In this document: in pieces, positions 1-11,900 of the stretch
Numbering within the stretch: position 1 is the first letter of the stretch
How the letters are laid out: each line of letters starts with the position of its first letter
From: Cardinalis cardinalis
Lineage: Eukaryota > Chordata > Aves > Passeriformes > Cardinalidae
Length of the DNA: 64,000 bases
Assembly (NCBI GenBank): GCA_014549065.1
Contig: JACDOX010000030.1
Span: 5,095,959-5,159,958 of the forward strand
Direction: 5' to 3'
Made by a program: the position numbers and the translations under genes
Notes under the pieces: model-generated
The model's database searches: none
Told to the model about the DNA's origin: nothing
The model's input: only the letters and a program-made list of their open reading frames with translations

Positions 1-1684
1 AAAGGTCCTTAACTCCAAAAAGGGAGGAAGCAAGCAATTCCTCTTCTTCCTTCCTGCAGTGTGTTTTGCCCTTTCTCTGCTCTGGGGTAATTATTTGCAC
101 TGTAGGGAGGTGGCCATAAAGTACCATCACCCTGAAAGTGATGGCATGAGCAGATTGCTGTGGGCTGGGGTGTGAGCTTGCAGAGCCTCAGACACTGCAT
201 GGTGACTTTCCCTGTTTCAGTGCAACTTGCAAAAGCTATTTTGCGTTGCTCACTGCATAAAAAATCCTGTGTGAGGGCTGTATACAGTAATATGCTACAT
301 ATTCAAGCTCTATTTTGCCTCACTGTATTTGTTTTGTATAGAGGTAATCTGATGTGATGATGTTTTACAGTAGCTTTGTTGAAATTACTGCAGAAGATGT
401 GAGGATCCAGACTGGGCCCCAGACTTTTTTTTTTTTTCTCCTCAAGAAGAATATTTGAATAGGTTAATGGCCACAATAAACCTGTGGACAGTCTTGAACC
501 ACATCATGATGTGACAGTGATTAGTTACTGCTGTTTGGTAATGGAGACAAGACTCTCTTTTTCCCTCATTTACAATGACCTTGCCAGCTGTCACTGCATC
601 TTTTCAGCATATGCAGAGACACTGTGAGGCCTCCATGCAGTGGAAGAGGGTTCTGGATTTTGGCTGTAGTGAGTTTCAANAAAACTTTAAATGTTCTTGG
701 GCTATATATATGTATAGTTTACATATAAACTACAGGTATATAAAATTTCAGGCAGTACTGTCATAGAGAAATTAAATATATCACTGTCCTGAAATTTATC
801 TTTCAAGGTTTCTGGGCTTGCCACAGATATTTTCAATTTGTGTGATGTTNAAGGCATGATACAACTACAACACAAAGAATCTTTACTTTTATCCCTGTGT
901 GCTAGACTGTGAAGTCTGCAGAGTCAAAAGGAGAAAATCATATAAAATAAACATTAGTGTCAAATATGGAGGTGGAATAATTTCCTAACATAATTCTGCT
1001 ACATGGCTTTATGCATCAGTATTCAGAGGAGTCTTCACAGAGGCTAAATTCCCATGAATTTAGGATGCAATTTTATGTTCCCTCAGAAGACTTTTGCTAC
1101 NAGGGTTTGGTGCTGGCCCACCACAAAAGGGGTGATATTTTCATCCCAAATATTCTAGTGTTTCAAATGCATCTGTTCCAGCACAAATATGCCATGCANA
1201 AACTGCTGTGGCCAAAGCACTGGCTTAAATTTGAGCAAAGAAGTTACTCCTGTGGCCTTAGAGCCCTAATAGTGTCCTCTTGCAAAGTAGTGGGCTGTGA
1301 GGGTAGAAGGANGGAATAGATACATGTGGTAACAGGAATGTGAACAAATATAGGGGAGGTCTGAGAGTGTAGGGAAATTGGGATTCTTACAGAGATCATA
1401 TCCTNTCTTCCTGGTGTGACTTTTAGCTGCTTGGATCTGTACAGCATGATGGAACAGATGCTTTCCATTGGTATCCATCATATTATTGATGGTTCTTCAC
1501 CTGAATTATACATGCTAGTATCCATNAACAGCTGTACATTTAGCATTGATAAAAAAGTAAAGGAAACAAAAGTTGTATCAAATTTTACTGCTACAGTTGG
1601 GATTTCTTTACAGGGTGCTTCCTGAAAAGTTAACTGTTTTTAATGGATTNTAGTATTCCCATTTGTTATTTTCAATTTTTGAGG
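1..1684. other. Unique noncoding DNA, nothing recognised
   Basis: No coding exon, RNA gene or known repeat was recognised. A T run lies at about 424-435. Reading frames are under about 105 codons, several are interrupted by N's, and none has a recognisable motif. The isolated N's look like masked ambiguous bases and not gaps. Confidence 0.6.
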
Positions 1685-1830
1685 CATTGCTTCACTGGAG
1701 ATATTGAAGAACAGCTTGGATGCAGTTCTGTGCCATGTTCTTTAGGCTGACCCTGCTTGAGTAGGAAGGTTGGACCAGATGACCCACTGTGGTCCCTTCA
1801 AACCTTACCCATTCTGTGATTCTGTGGTTG
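1685..1830 (+). repeat. CR1 LINE, 3'-end fragment (sense)
   Basis: The stretch reads like the last ~145 bp of an avian CR1 retrotransposon. It has the 'gagatattgaagaac' segment, then 'ccctgcttgag', then 'ggttggaccagatgac', and ends with the CR1 octamer-type tail 'ttctgtgattctgtgg' near 1812-1828. It is 5'-truncated, as most CR1 copies are, and has no coding capacity. Substitutions relative to the remembered consensus suggest a moderately old copy. The sense strand is plus because the octamer tail is at the right. Confidence 0.88.
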
Positions 1831-4500
1831 TGCTTGCTGAAACAGGTGACATAAACTGATAGNGACAAAGATGTCACTGAGAGTTAGGCACCCAGACCCC
1901 AAGGACCTCGAATAAAATGGTGCAGGAAGGTTGTCTCCTTGTTGATAGAAGTATACTGCCATGTAGTACAATAAAAAAGGGAATAAGCTGAGACCAGTTT
2001 ACCTTCTTTAATGAACTCACAGCCAGCAACAGTGCAGGCAGCATGAAGGGTACAAAATGCTGCAGCATGCATGCACAATAGGTGCGCTCTGTTGTATGTT
2101 TAACAATTTAAAGTCAGTAAAATACCTTGATAGAAGCCCACTAGCTCTGGAAGTAACCAGGCAGACACTGATTAGTTATGAGAAGGACTAAAATCATAAT
2201 GTTAGTTCAGTTAATTTATTATTAATTTGCTGCTTTTGCCTGCTCCTTGCCAGGAAGAAGAGGAATGTAAAGTTGCTAATTTACTTTCCTTTCAAAGCAT
2301 TTGCAGGAGTAGAGCATTCCACAGCATACTTCAGTACCACCCTCCAGGCTTGCCTGAGCCCATGTCAGAGGAGTTGCTNTGTGGCACAGGGGCTGAATTT
2401 TGACCTGGTCAGTGAGAAAGAGGACAGGCATGAGCCCAGTTGTTGTAGGAATTAGCCCTGATCAACAGCACGGCTTGGAAGTTTCAGAACTGGGAAAGGT
2501 GTATCACAGTTGAAAATAATTCTGGTATCTTCCAAATGCTACTAACAAGATGGGGGGTTAAACCCCCCCAGGATTACATCCTGTGTGTTTGCTAATTTTA
2601 CTGCCAGTGGTCCTTATTTCATTGCAGTAAATGCAACAAAAAGGAGGTCTAGAATCTGGAGTTCCCTTCAAATGTATGACAGAACGACCTCTATAACATG
2701 GATTACACCATGTTCAATTAAATGGTTCAACATTAAAAACTTAAAACTACAGTTAAGAAAAGGGTGCAAGGTAGAATCCAGCAGCAGAGTGGCTGTAGAA
2801 GTACAAAGGAACGTGAGTAAACCTGTCAGATAAGAAAGCTTTGCAGAGAGGACTGGTCTCACTGCAACATGAACTATTTGGCAGTGCTGTCACCCTTCTG
2901 AGCTGTTGGGAAATGTCTGAGCTCAGGTGGAAGCCTGTAGTTCTGGATCTCCAGCCCAGGCCCNGAGCCTGCTAACAGAAGGTGTGTCCCTTCTCATTCA
3001 GGCTCTGTGAGTTTTCCCTCTCTCCTTGACTTACAGTGCTGCTGCCTCTGGGTTTCACATAAATAATCCTNGAGTCATTACCCTGCCCTTTTTGTCAATA
3101 TGATGGCAAATGCTGACAGCAAAACCACTTGTTCCTGGAGCGCTGGCTCTTAAAAGGCTGTGACTAACCCCACTCTGCTCCTGCAGAGCAAACATTATTG
3201 ATAGTTATCTGCCACAGCAGTTTGTACAAGTCCTGGAAAAAAGTCAAGATTTGTTGAAGAGGATGGGTTACTCCTGTTGCCAGTTCAGGAGATTATTTTT
3301 TTTAGGAATTTTAGTTTTTGCAATATATCCTAAGCTGAGAGGCAGGACAAGCTGTTTTTNTGGAGGACCTGCTTGCTATCTACTGCCACTCATTTCTGCA
3401 AAGTTCTCCTGAGCTACAAGGAGTGGAGTGAAGAAACCCCTGTGGTTAGAGGGAAACTGCAGCCATGGGCATTGAGAACTGAATTTGGGTTTCTGCATGG
3501 AAACTCACCCTACTATTATTAACAGAAAATTTTGAATCATGGTATTGAAGTTCATTCAGGCTGAAATTTAATGGAAGCAAAGTTGCAATTGGCAAGTCAA
3601 TTGGTTTTGTGGTTTGGGATTTTTTTTCCCTTCTTTTCGCAAAAATGTCTTAAGCATTCATGTTGGTTTTGAGCTGGTTGTACTGTATTTTTTCCTGGAG
3701 GATGGTATTTTGTTTTTCTTGAAAATACTCACAGATAAACCACACAGCACCAGTTACAGTACTTATAAAGGCCAAGATGTAAGATTTCTTTATTTGCTGT
3801 GCCATATTATCCCACTGGTCTTGCAATGAGCAGGAGGGGTCAGTTTTACATGGCTGGATTGTGGATCAGTGGCATTGTCTGGTGGCTGTGGAGACAGCAG
3901 CCAACTTATATGCTATCAAATTAGCTCCTGCAGAATTTAATTAAAGAGAGNTCTGTCTGCAGCAGCACTTTTTCTGGGTAGTGTTTTGGAAAACTCTTCC
4001 TTGACATAAAAATATTTTGCCTCTTATGTGNCTTTATTCCATTTTGGGTGTTCTTTTAATCAAAGCTTCTTTTCTGTATTGGAAACCTNCCTCACGTACA
4101 ACCTCACAATGAAGTTTGTAACTGATGGGAGCCCATTTCAGAGACAAATGCTGCTGAAAACATCCATGTTTTTGTGAAACAAGCACCTCTTGACAACTAG
4201 CAGCTTCTTTCAAAATCCAAACATTTTTCTCTTCTCCCACTAATTTGTNTGATTATTGGTTTTTCAGAATATCAGTTTGTTCCTTCAAGTACAGCTAAGT
4301 TTTCAAAAGACAGATGTGTTGGGAGTTTCCCCTAAGCTTAGAATCCATTTTCTTTTTGAAGTGAGCAAGCGGAACTGCAGACTCCATTTGCTTATCCAGC
4401 TCCTCACTGGGAAGCAGGACCAAGGGCTCTGTGTGAGTGAGAGCTATGGTACTGATACTAGCTATACATTTTCCCCCTGCTAAATTTCCACCTGGAGGGT
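1831..4500. other. Unique noncoding DNA
   Basis: No gene or transposon was recognised. The only structured item is the G6/C7 palindrome at 2552-2568, listed separately. Short frames at 2585-2833 and 4034-4240 have no motif and look like chance openings. Confidence 0.55.
2552..2568. repeat. GC palindrome (G6TT-A-AAC6)
   Basis: Six G's, TT, a central A, then AA and a run of C's form a near-perfect palindrome with a one-base centre; the C run has one extra C at 2569. It sits in AT-rich DNA. No repeat family was recognised on either side. Confidence 0.8.
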
Positions 4501-4558
4501 GTTTGTGACCCTCCAAGACCAACTGCCTGAATACCAGGCATGACAGCAGCCTGGTGCC

Positions 4559-4660
4559 TCACACGTCCACGTCCTTCAGCTCCCGCCNCTGGAAGCGCAT
4601 CACGTACAGAGGAGAAGTCAAACACAAAGAACAATTATAGATCTTTGACGGGTTTCTGAG
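4559..4660 (-). other. Possible terminal coding exon, unidentified
   Basis: On the minus strand an open frame enters from an acceptor-like TCCTTCCAG (AG at 4661-4662) and ends at a TGA at 4559-4561. The last 16 codons before the stop, apart from one holding an N, all end in G or C. They read LYVMRFQ, an ambiguous residue, then RELKDVDV. Five CpGs fall in 41 bp (4564-4604) in CpG-poor surroundings. A second possible acceptor (CTTCCAG at 4589-4595) would leave only about nine codons. I do not recognise the peptide. The codon pattern favours real coding sequence, but a chance block or a GC-rich conserved noncoding piece is equally possible. No polyadenylation site was assigned downstream. Confidence 0.2.
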
Positions 4661-4663
4661 CTG

Positions 4664-5585
4664 GAAGGACCCAATCAAAATTTCTCATCTGAATGTCCCA
4701 AAGAGAGGAAAAATACTTATCTTAAAGATTCACGATGTGAGAGCCNGATAGGATCTGCCGTTTCCATAGAGCTGGGCCCTAGATTTCCCTTTAATGTAAT
4801 TAAGCCTGAAGATTTATGAATACAACAGGCCAGAACTTGATCCATGTTCATTTTCAATTACTGGAGTGAAAGGCCTCCATCCAGATGTCTCTATTTACAG
4901 CATTCACACAGGCAGGACCGGGGGCTGGGGGAGGAGGGACCGCAAATTGTCACACTTGTTAATTCTTCACTGAGGACACTCAGCAGAGGTCTTGGCTTTG
5001 ACCCCGTGACAAAAGGCAGGGGTCTGCTGNAGCAAGTGCATCAATGATGAGGGGGCTGACCCGCCGACCTGCCAGGGTCACTCCCTCTGCTTTGTAGGTA
5101 TTTGGGTAATAATGGGGGTTCATTCCTTATTTTTATTTCTGTTACAGTGCCAGGGCAGGGGAAGAAAGAGAGGAGCTCTGATGTGAAAGACAAACATACA
5201 TAATGAGAGGATCAAGCTTCCCCTGGCAACAGTAACGACTATGAAATGCTACAGGGGAAATACACAATACTTAGTGACCCACATAATCAGGCCTATTTTA
5301 GCAGCATTGTTTTAGTATTCTTTTGAACGTTTCTTTTTCTATTTTTTTTTCCTCTCATGTTCCTAGATCCATATCTTAGTGCAATGAGCAATATTTGGGC
5401 ACAGCATTTTTCTCCATCACCAGCCCTAACCTGGTGCTACACAGGCTTTTCATCAGGCGATTGGTGGCTGGTAAAATACCAAGTGCTGTACTGTCTGTCT
5501 GTATTTTCATTCCAGTTCCTCAAAGCTCTTGACAGACTCATGCTAGATGCTGTTTTCCCCACTTTAAAAATTCGTAAAGCAAAAT
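4664..5585. other. Unique noncoding DNA
   Basis: No gene or known repeat was recognised. The segment 4905-5090 is locally richer in G+C and holds a few CpGs, but its frames lack any motif and contain an N. Confidence 0.5.
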
Positions 5586-5589
5586 AACT

Positions 5590-6110
5590 GAAGTGTCACT
5601 GTAAAAGAAAACTGCGCCTTTTAGTGATCTGCACAGAGCTCAGGGCTTTGTTCATCTTTGACAAAGCTGGTAAAACATTGTGAAATCCTAAAAGCAGCAG
5701 TTTCTCTCTCATAATGGCATTCCTATTTTCACAACACAAGGAGCAAGGCTGTGACAGGGCAATATTGTTTTCACTGAGCTATGATTACATGTCATAAATT
5801 AAAATATCTTCATTAGAGCAAGCCCCTTTACAAATTTTCCGAAAGGANAGATTATTTCTTGAAATGGCAGAAACTGTTTCAGTCCATTAGCATTTCAAAG
5901 AGATTTATTTCTTTTGCCTTCTGAAGCTGTACCTTTTTGACTTGCAGATAGGCTTTGAGGTTTTAAAGGGATTTGAAAAAACTTTGCCAAATGTGAAATT
6001 ATGAGCAAAACCAGAAGCCCAGAGCATCCTTTCCGTTTTCAGGCAGTGAATAAAAGCTGCATAAATATTGCCCAGGAATGGCTATTGTATAAAGCTATTT
6101 GGAAGGAAAA
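5590..6110. promoter_or_regulatory. Candidate conserved noncoding element
   Basis: An AT-rich, repeat-free segment with several short motif-like strings, including the palindrome-like CTTTGACAAAG near 5659 (TCF/LEF-type core), 'tgattacatgtcataaatta' near 5782 and 'cttcattagagcaa'. Its texture resembles deeply conserved enhancers in vertebrate gene deserts. That resemblance is the only evidence; conservation was not tested and boundaries are arbitrary. Confidence 0.22.
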
Positions 6111-6249
6111 AAAAAGGCAAAAAGGAGGAATGAACACCTGATGCTACCAAAACCAACAAATTTTTTATCATTCCTTGAGATGAAATTCAGAAGTTCCTGA
6201 AAAAAATAACTGAAATCAACCAGGAAGAGTGGGTGCCAGTAATCAGAAT

Positions 6250-6325
6250 AGCCATAGAAACATTGATTCATGTAGGTTTGAAAGGACCTTTTAGATCATG
6301 GAGTCCAGCCATTGCAAACTGTGTC
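6250..6325 (-). repeat. CR1 LINE, 3'-end fragment (antisense)
   Basis: The plus strand reads like the reverse complement of a CR1 3' end: 'atagaaacattgattcatgtagg', 'tttgaaaggacc', 'agatcatggagtccagcc'. The octamer tail is at the left, so the element lies on the minus strand. Only about 75 bp is recognisable and the copy is diverged. Confidence 0.75.
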
Positions 6326-8422
6326 TCTGTTGTAATCAGTTGGCTACAGGGTTAAGAATCTGAATGTGATTTATACTCAGCTATTGCTCACACCACAAGG
6401 TGTCTTGTAGGTTTAGGCTTAAGACCTGTTTGAGCTTAGGCTCTCCTGGTTTTTTAGCAGAGATTTCACCTGGGACTTGGGGCTCTTGGTTTCAGTGTTT
6501 CTTGGATTATTTATGTGAAACCCAGAGGTGTTTCTTGGATGAGGCTCCTTGTGGCTATAAGGGGTCTGCAGTCCTACCTGGGAGAGTAATCATTTCAGAG
6601 TCTCCACACAGGATGCACAGCTCTTGCCCATCTGTTTTGGGGTACAGTTCTCTTGTCATGCTCCTGGTGTCCCTTTCCCTCTATTCACTCTTGAGGAAAG
6701 CTGAGGAAAGTGGCCACAGGTTATCAGGAAAGATTGCTGTTCAAAAGACTGATCAACAAAAGAGAAAAGCAGCTAAAAATATTTTGATTTAAAAAAAAAA
6801 ATATTGCTGTACTTTATGTCTAGGGTGAGAAGGTAAGAATCCTCAAAACTTGTGGTAAACTGATCCCAAACCATCATGATAAAAGGGATGGGGAGGGAGT
6901 GGCAAGGAGGAGTAAGGGAAGGATCTTTCTTCTCATTAACCATGGTCTGATCACAACCAGTTTTTCTGAACCTTTTTTTGATAAGAAACAACCATTTTAC
7001 TTCCACACATAAAGACAAGGATTTGTTTTAGAAACTAATTAGTGAACTTGAGGCTATGTGGCTTGATCTCATTGCACTCACCTGTAAAATTCCTGCTTGT
7101 CTTGTGGTCAGGAGAAAGGATCAGCCAGTGAGGGCAATGTTTTCCATCATCCTAAATAACCTCTGAGTGTGTTTTATGGAGTAGTCTGTGCTGGCCTACT
7201 GAAAATTGGACCAACACAGAGCATTTCAGAAAACTCCATCTGCAATGGCCTGTGATCAACATTACAGGTGTAGAAAAATTGGTTTAGATACACACTTACA
7301 GTGTCCATGCTATATTGCTCAGTTGGAGCTTGTATTCTGTTTTATTCTGAATGCCATCCTGAACAAACTTTGTAAAGTTTTGGTTTTTGTGATCATAGAA
7401 ACTCATAATTTTTGGTTGTTTTTGATTAAAGAACATTGCCAAACGTAACAGAAGAAACCCCCAGTTTGAATGAAAATTGTGATGTGAATATGTTGGAAAA
7501 GAATGTATGTTATTTATGAGATTTGTCCTAGTAGAGAATACTTTAACTTTGTATTATTTAATATCATAGTTGAATTACATCTTGACTACAGGAAGTAAAA
7601 AGGACACACAATTAAGTCCCTTAGGGAGAAGAGATTTTTCTCAAGCAGNGAGCTGAGGCAGTGCAGTTCAAGCTCCACTTTGATGGAGGAGGGATTTGAA
7701 GCCCACAGTGAAAACCCCAGACATCAAATTGCATGGCACTGCTCTCTGCCCAGGATTCACTTGTGTCAATAGTCAAAGTGAAATTTTATAGCAGGTTCTC
7801 ACAGGAGCATGGCTCTGCTAAGGCTGATAGAAATGTGCTGATTTAAATCAGTAATTTTTTCTTCTTCTGCAGTTAACAACAGTCTCATGTCCCAGGACTT
7901 CAAAATATATGTTCCAAAGCTTGACATTCAGAAAGTTGCGTATTTTTTTATTGGGAGCTGAATGTGAACTGTTACTAGAATGTAATTACAAGGAATAAGT
8001 ACTTTGTTGACTCCTATGATTTTATTTTTGTGACATATTGAGACACTTTTTCCTTCTTCTTGTATTATTTATTTACCTTTCCAAAGGATTTATTCTGAAA
8101 TATATTGCTCCTGTGTATTTGAATTTAAATGTTGTAGTAGGGTGCATGCTTAGTTTTCTCTGTCCTGTGCTTGGTAAAGGGGTAGGAGCTCTGCTGAGGC
8201 AGGGTTTCCAAGGTTAAACATGCAAAACCAAGAAAATTTGAAAAAAAAACCTTGTCAGTTGGATAAAAACTTGGCAAAATAAAAGTGGTGGGTGCTAGTT
8301 TGTGAAGGCAGCTGTCATGGGTNACAGTGTAGCTGACAGGTGTGACATTGCTTCTAGACTTGCATAGTGTTGGTGACTAATGGAGCCCAGGATTTTGGAT
8401 GTTTGAGGATCTGGTATCTCCN
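6326..8422. other. Unique noncoding DNA
   Basis: No gene or known repeat was recognised. A 130-codon plus-strand frame at 6400-6792 contains a hydrophobic stretch but no recognisable domain, and looks like a chance opening. An A run lies at 6792-6801. Confidence 0.5.
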
Positions 8423-8989
8423 TCACAGAGAGTTCACCTGGAAGAGAGCAATGCAAACCTGCCCACTCTTCAAAAGGGTCCCCTGGTTCCACTGCCTCCT
8501 CCTTACACGGGTGGCTCTGGCATTTGGGACCTCTTTGGTACTGCTCTCTCTCACCCATGCCCTTAGGGAGGGTTCTGAATTTGACTTTGATTCTTCAGAG
8601 AAGGCTTTGGGGTAAAAACAGGAAGGGGACAGTGTGCATGAGGTGTGAAAGGAAACCTGGTCTCTGAGGATATACCAATATAATTCTGGTACCCTCANCA
8701 ATGTCCTTTTCTGCAGTAGAGANAGCTGTGATTGCCAGGGTTCCCAGATTGTTCCCATTGCATATGCCCAGATTTTATGCTTGTGTTTAAACCTGGATTT
8801 ATTTGGTTGGACATTGGGATCATTCTTGATACAGGTGTGGTTGCACATATTCTTTGCAGATTCAGACTCAAAGCTAATACATCCATAATCACATCTCTTC
8901 CTTACACAGTTAAATTTTCCACTTGGCAAAGGGATCTGAGGTGATGTAAGCTGCTTTATTAATGAGGCATAACCCTCCCCTTCTCCCAT
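8423..8989 (-). other. Longest open frame, 188 codons, unrecognised
   Basis: This is the longest gap-free frame in the window, with an ATG at the right end. It is open through two N's. The part translated from about 8940 to 8800 is cysteine-rich and hydrophilic (CVRKRCDYGC, then NMCNHTC), and is bounded by a possible acceptor CTCAG near 8940 and a possible donor CCAG/GTTTAA near 8801. I recognise no domain. For DNA of this length and composition, a frame of this size is about what chance allows (expected count below one but not small). It could be an unrecognised exon, a decayed gene piece or noise. Confidence 0.15.
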
Positions 8990-11900
8990 TCTCTCNTGAA
9001 TGCTGCTCCAGGGATGACTGAGTTTATCCTAGATAATCTCAGCAATGAGATTTGGTTCTTTTACTCTCCTTGGAAAGATAGTGCAAGGCCTGAGAGGTCT
9101 GAGGAATNAAGATTTGTTGCCAGCATCTCTAACTAATGATAGTACACAGTCTTTTTTACAAGTGTTACTATATCTTTTTGAGTGACACACAGTAATGGTA
9201 TCTTGAACTTTCATACACTGGCCAAGTTTGATCTATTCTTCTACAAAATGTTAGCTCAAGTCTTATTGTTATTTGTCCTTTGAACAGCCAGCCTTTGTGC
9301 CTGTAATTGCATTTATGGGCTTTCATCTGATCTCAGGAGTGTAAGTTCCTCCTTTAGCTTATAATTTACATGATGAGCNGAAAATACCTGTGAAACACCA
9401 CTTGGCTTAGATTGACATTAAGGGGATAATAATCAGGTAAGCTTCCCCTGTCACTGTACTGACTCTGAAAATTTTGGACATCACATCTTGAGCACAGCAC
9501 AGAAGGTTAAGATGCACTGATGCAATCATTTGAAGCACCACTAAACACAACTTTTGCTTTCTCACAGAAATTAGGCCAAATAATTTGCTTTATATCTGAA
9601 GAATAAATTAATTCCTATTACAGGGAAGAGGAAAGATGNGTTATTTTTGGAGGGACAAGAAAAATACTAAAATGACCAGCAGCTCAATATGGATGGCAGC
9701 TTGGTCACTTTTTTCAGAAAAATATTTTGAGCAAGTAATACTAAAGAACTCTATTTAAAACAGAGTGTGAGCTGGAAGATGGTACTCACTTACTAAGTCT
9801 TCTTAAGGNCAAGATATTTGTAAACCCTTTTAAAATAGACTCTAATCCAGTATCATAAAAACATGAAAAGTGTTTTCTTAACCTCTAATGAACTATACAG
9901 AGATAGGAATGACTGACCAGGCTTTCTTAGGGTTTTTTTTCTGACTGACGAGCTGTATTTGTTTACTTATTTTTTTTTCAAAATGTGTGTTTTATTAAAA
10001 ACACCTGATACAATATATGAAATCAGAATTTCCGCTGTTAATCTAAACTAATTGCTGTTGTGAGGATGGTTTACCTTGTTATCTGAATAGAGTCAGGAGT
10101 CTGTGGTCACACTGGTGTGTTACAGTGCTCCCTTCAGTATTCCATTGGTTTATGAAAGTAAGAGCTAGAAATTTAAAGTATTGAAGTTGAAATTCATTTT
10201 AAGTGAGATGCTGTTGTTCCCTTGTGTTTTGTTTTTCTCCTTGTGAGTTTGATAAATGAGGCACTTGCCACACCAGTCGAAATTTCAAACTGTGTATTTT
10301 GCTGTGAGGTTTCAGATGAAGTTTATTTGCTGCCTAGGTAACAAATCCAGATGTGGCACTTGTCTGTGTATTTTACTGAATTATGTGAAACAAGCTNAGG
10401 ACAAACACAGGAGACTGTACTCAGTTAAAGTATATGCTGTGGTATCCCAGTTTGCGTTACTAAGGAAAACAAATATTGTATCCTTGTCATTTGGATTTGT
10501 CTGGAAGTGAAACCAGCAGCTTGGCATTTAGACACNAATAACTGCCTCTATGATTTCCATTATCTTTAGCTGAGCTAAGATTGCTTTACTTTAGAAAGTA
10601 ATTGCTTGCTTATTGATTAAAGCCTCATGACTACAGTGTTTCAACAGAGAAGAAAATTCAAGCAGAGGGATGAACAGNACTGACTCCTGCTACAGAAAAC
10701 TAACAGTAGCTTGTGTCTTTTATTTTCTCATAACTTTAATCGTGGAGCTGGTTTTCTAATTTTGATTTACTTTAAAATGTATGTTTCTGAACAGCAAAAC
10801 TCATCTTGCAACTGGAATAAATGCAGCTATCAATAACAATTTTGTACATCAGTGCAATACAGAGATAATCCTTCTTGGAAGACCCACTGCATTTTCTAGA
10901 GACCAATTCACCTGGCAAACAAAACCACTAATACTTTGCTGCTAAAGGGATTTACTGAGAAAAAACCCAGGGTCCTGCTGTAACAAATCAAACACTCTGC
11001 TCTGTGCTGCTTAGCATGGTAATGACCTGAGGTTCAATATTATATACATTTAGAATGTATAAAAGTTATTTCCTGTATTTCTTGAGGTTACAAATTAGGG
11101 TAACATTGACAGTACGGATGCATTGTGTTCCTAATGTACCTTGAACTGTACTGATTTCAGGGGAGATTTTGCANTTTTATAGCCAATTATCCCCTTGTTA
11201 CTTGACCTCTCTTCTACCCAAAATGAATGTGACCCAACAAGGGGGTAGAATCATCCCCCTTTATTTTGGTGAATGGCTCAATTGCTAAGAACAAACAGGG
11301 GTTAGCAGCCTGAGTGGTTTTGGTCACTGTGGTCTCAGGCTTCTTCTCTGGGCTGAGACTGCCTCTGCTTCAAGCCTTTACAGCTCTGCCTTGGCTTTAG
11401 GAGCAGGGTTGAGTTGCTCATATTTCAGAAAGCAGGCTAGGGATAAAGGGGAAGGAGAGAGACAGAGCTTGATTTTGAGCAAAGAGCTGTGATCAGTCCT
11501 GTCCCCACTGAAGTCTCTGTGGGTTTTGACATGGACTTGGACAAGGTCGGGCTTTGGTGTGTCATGAGGAGGGCATTTATCAGCAAGGCTACAGATGCCA
11601 TCCCATGCTGCACCTCGAGAAAGCTCCTGAAAAGATTCCTATGAAGGACAGTCAAAGAATGAAGTTTGCTGGGCAATGAGACAGAGAAATGAGGGACAGC
11701 AACTGAAGAGACTGGAAATAGTTTAAAAGATATCTAAATCAACCCACCACTCAACTTGCATCTTCTCAGCCAGTGACAGAAAGAGATTCTAATATCTTTT
11801 AAATTATACAAAAAAAAATTGAAGGATGAAAGCCTCCATTTTACCTTACCCTCATAAGGAAATTCCAGAGGAAATTTCACTAATATTGATGGAATGCTAT

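Noticed and set aside
11239..11261. AAGGGGG/CCCCCTT inverted repeat
   Set aside because: A 7-bp stem is expected many times by chance in 64 kb.
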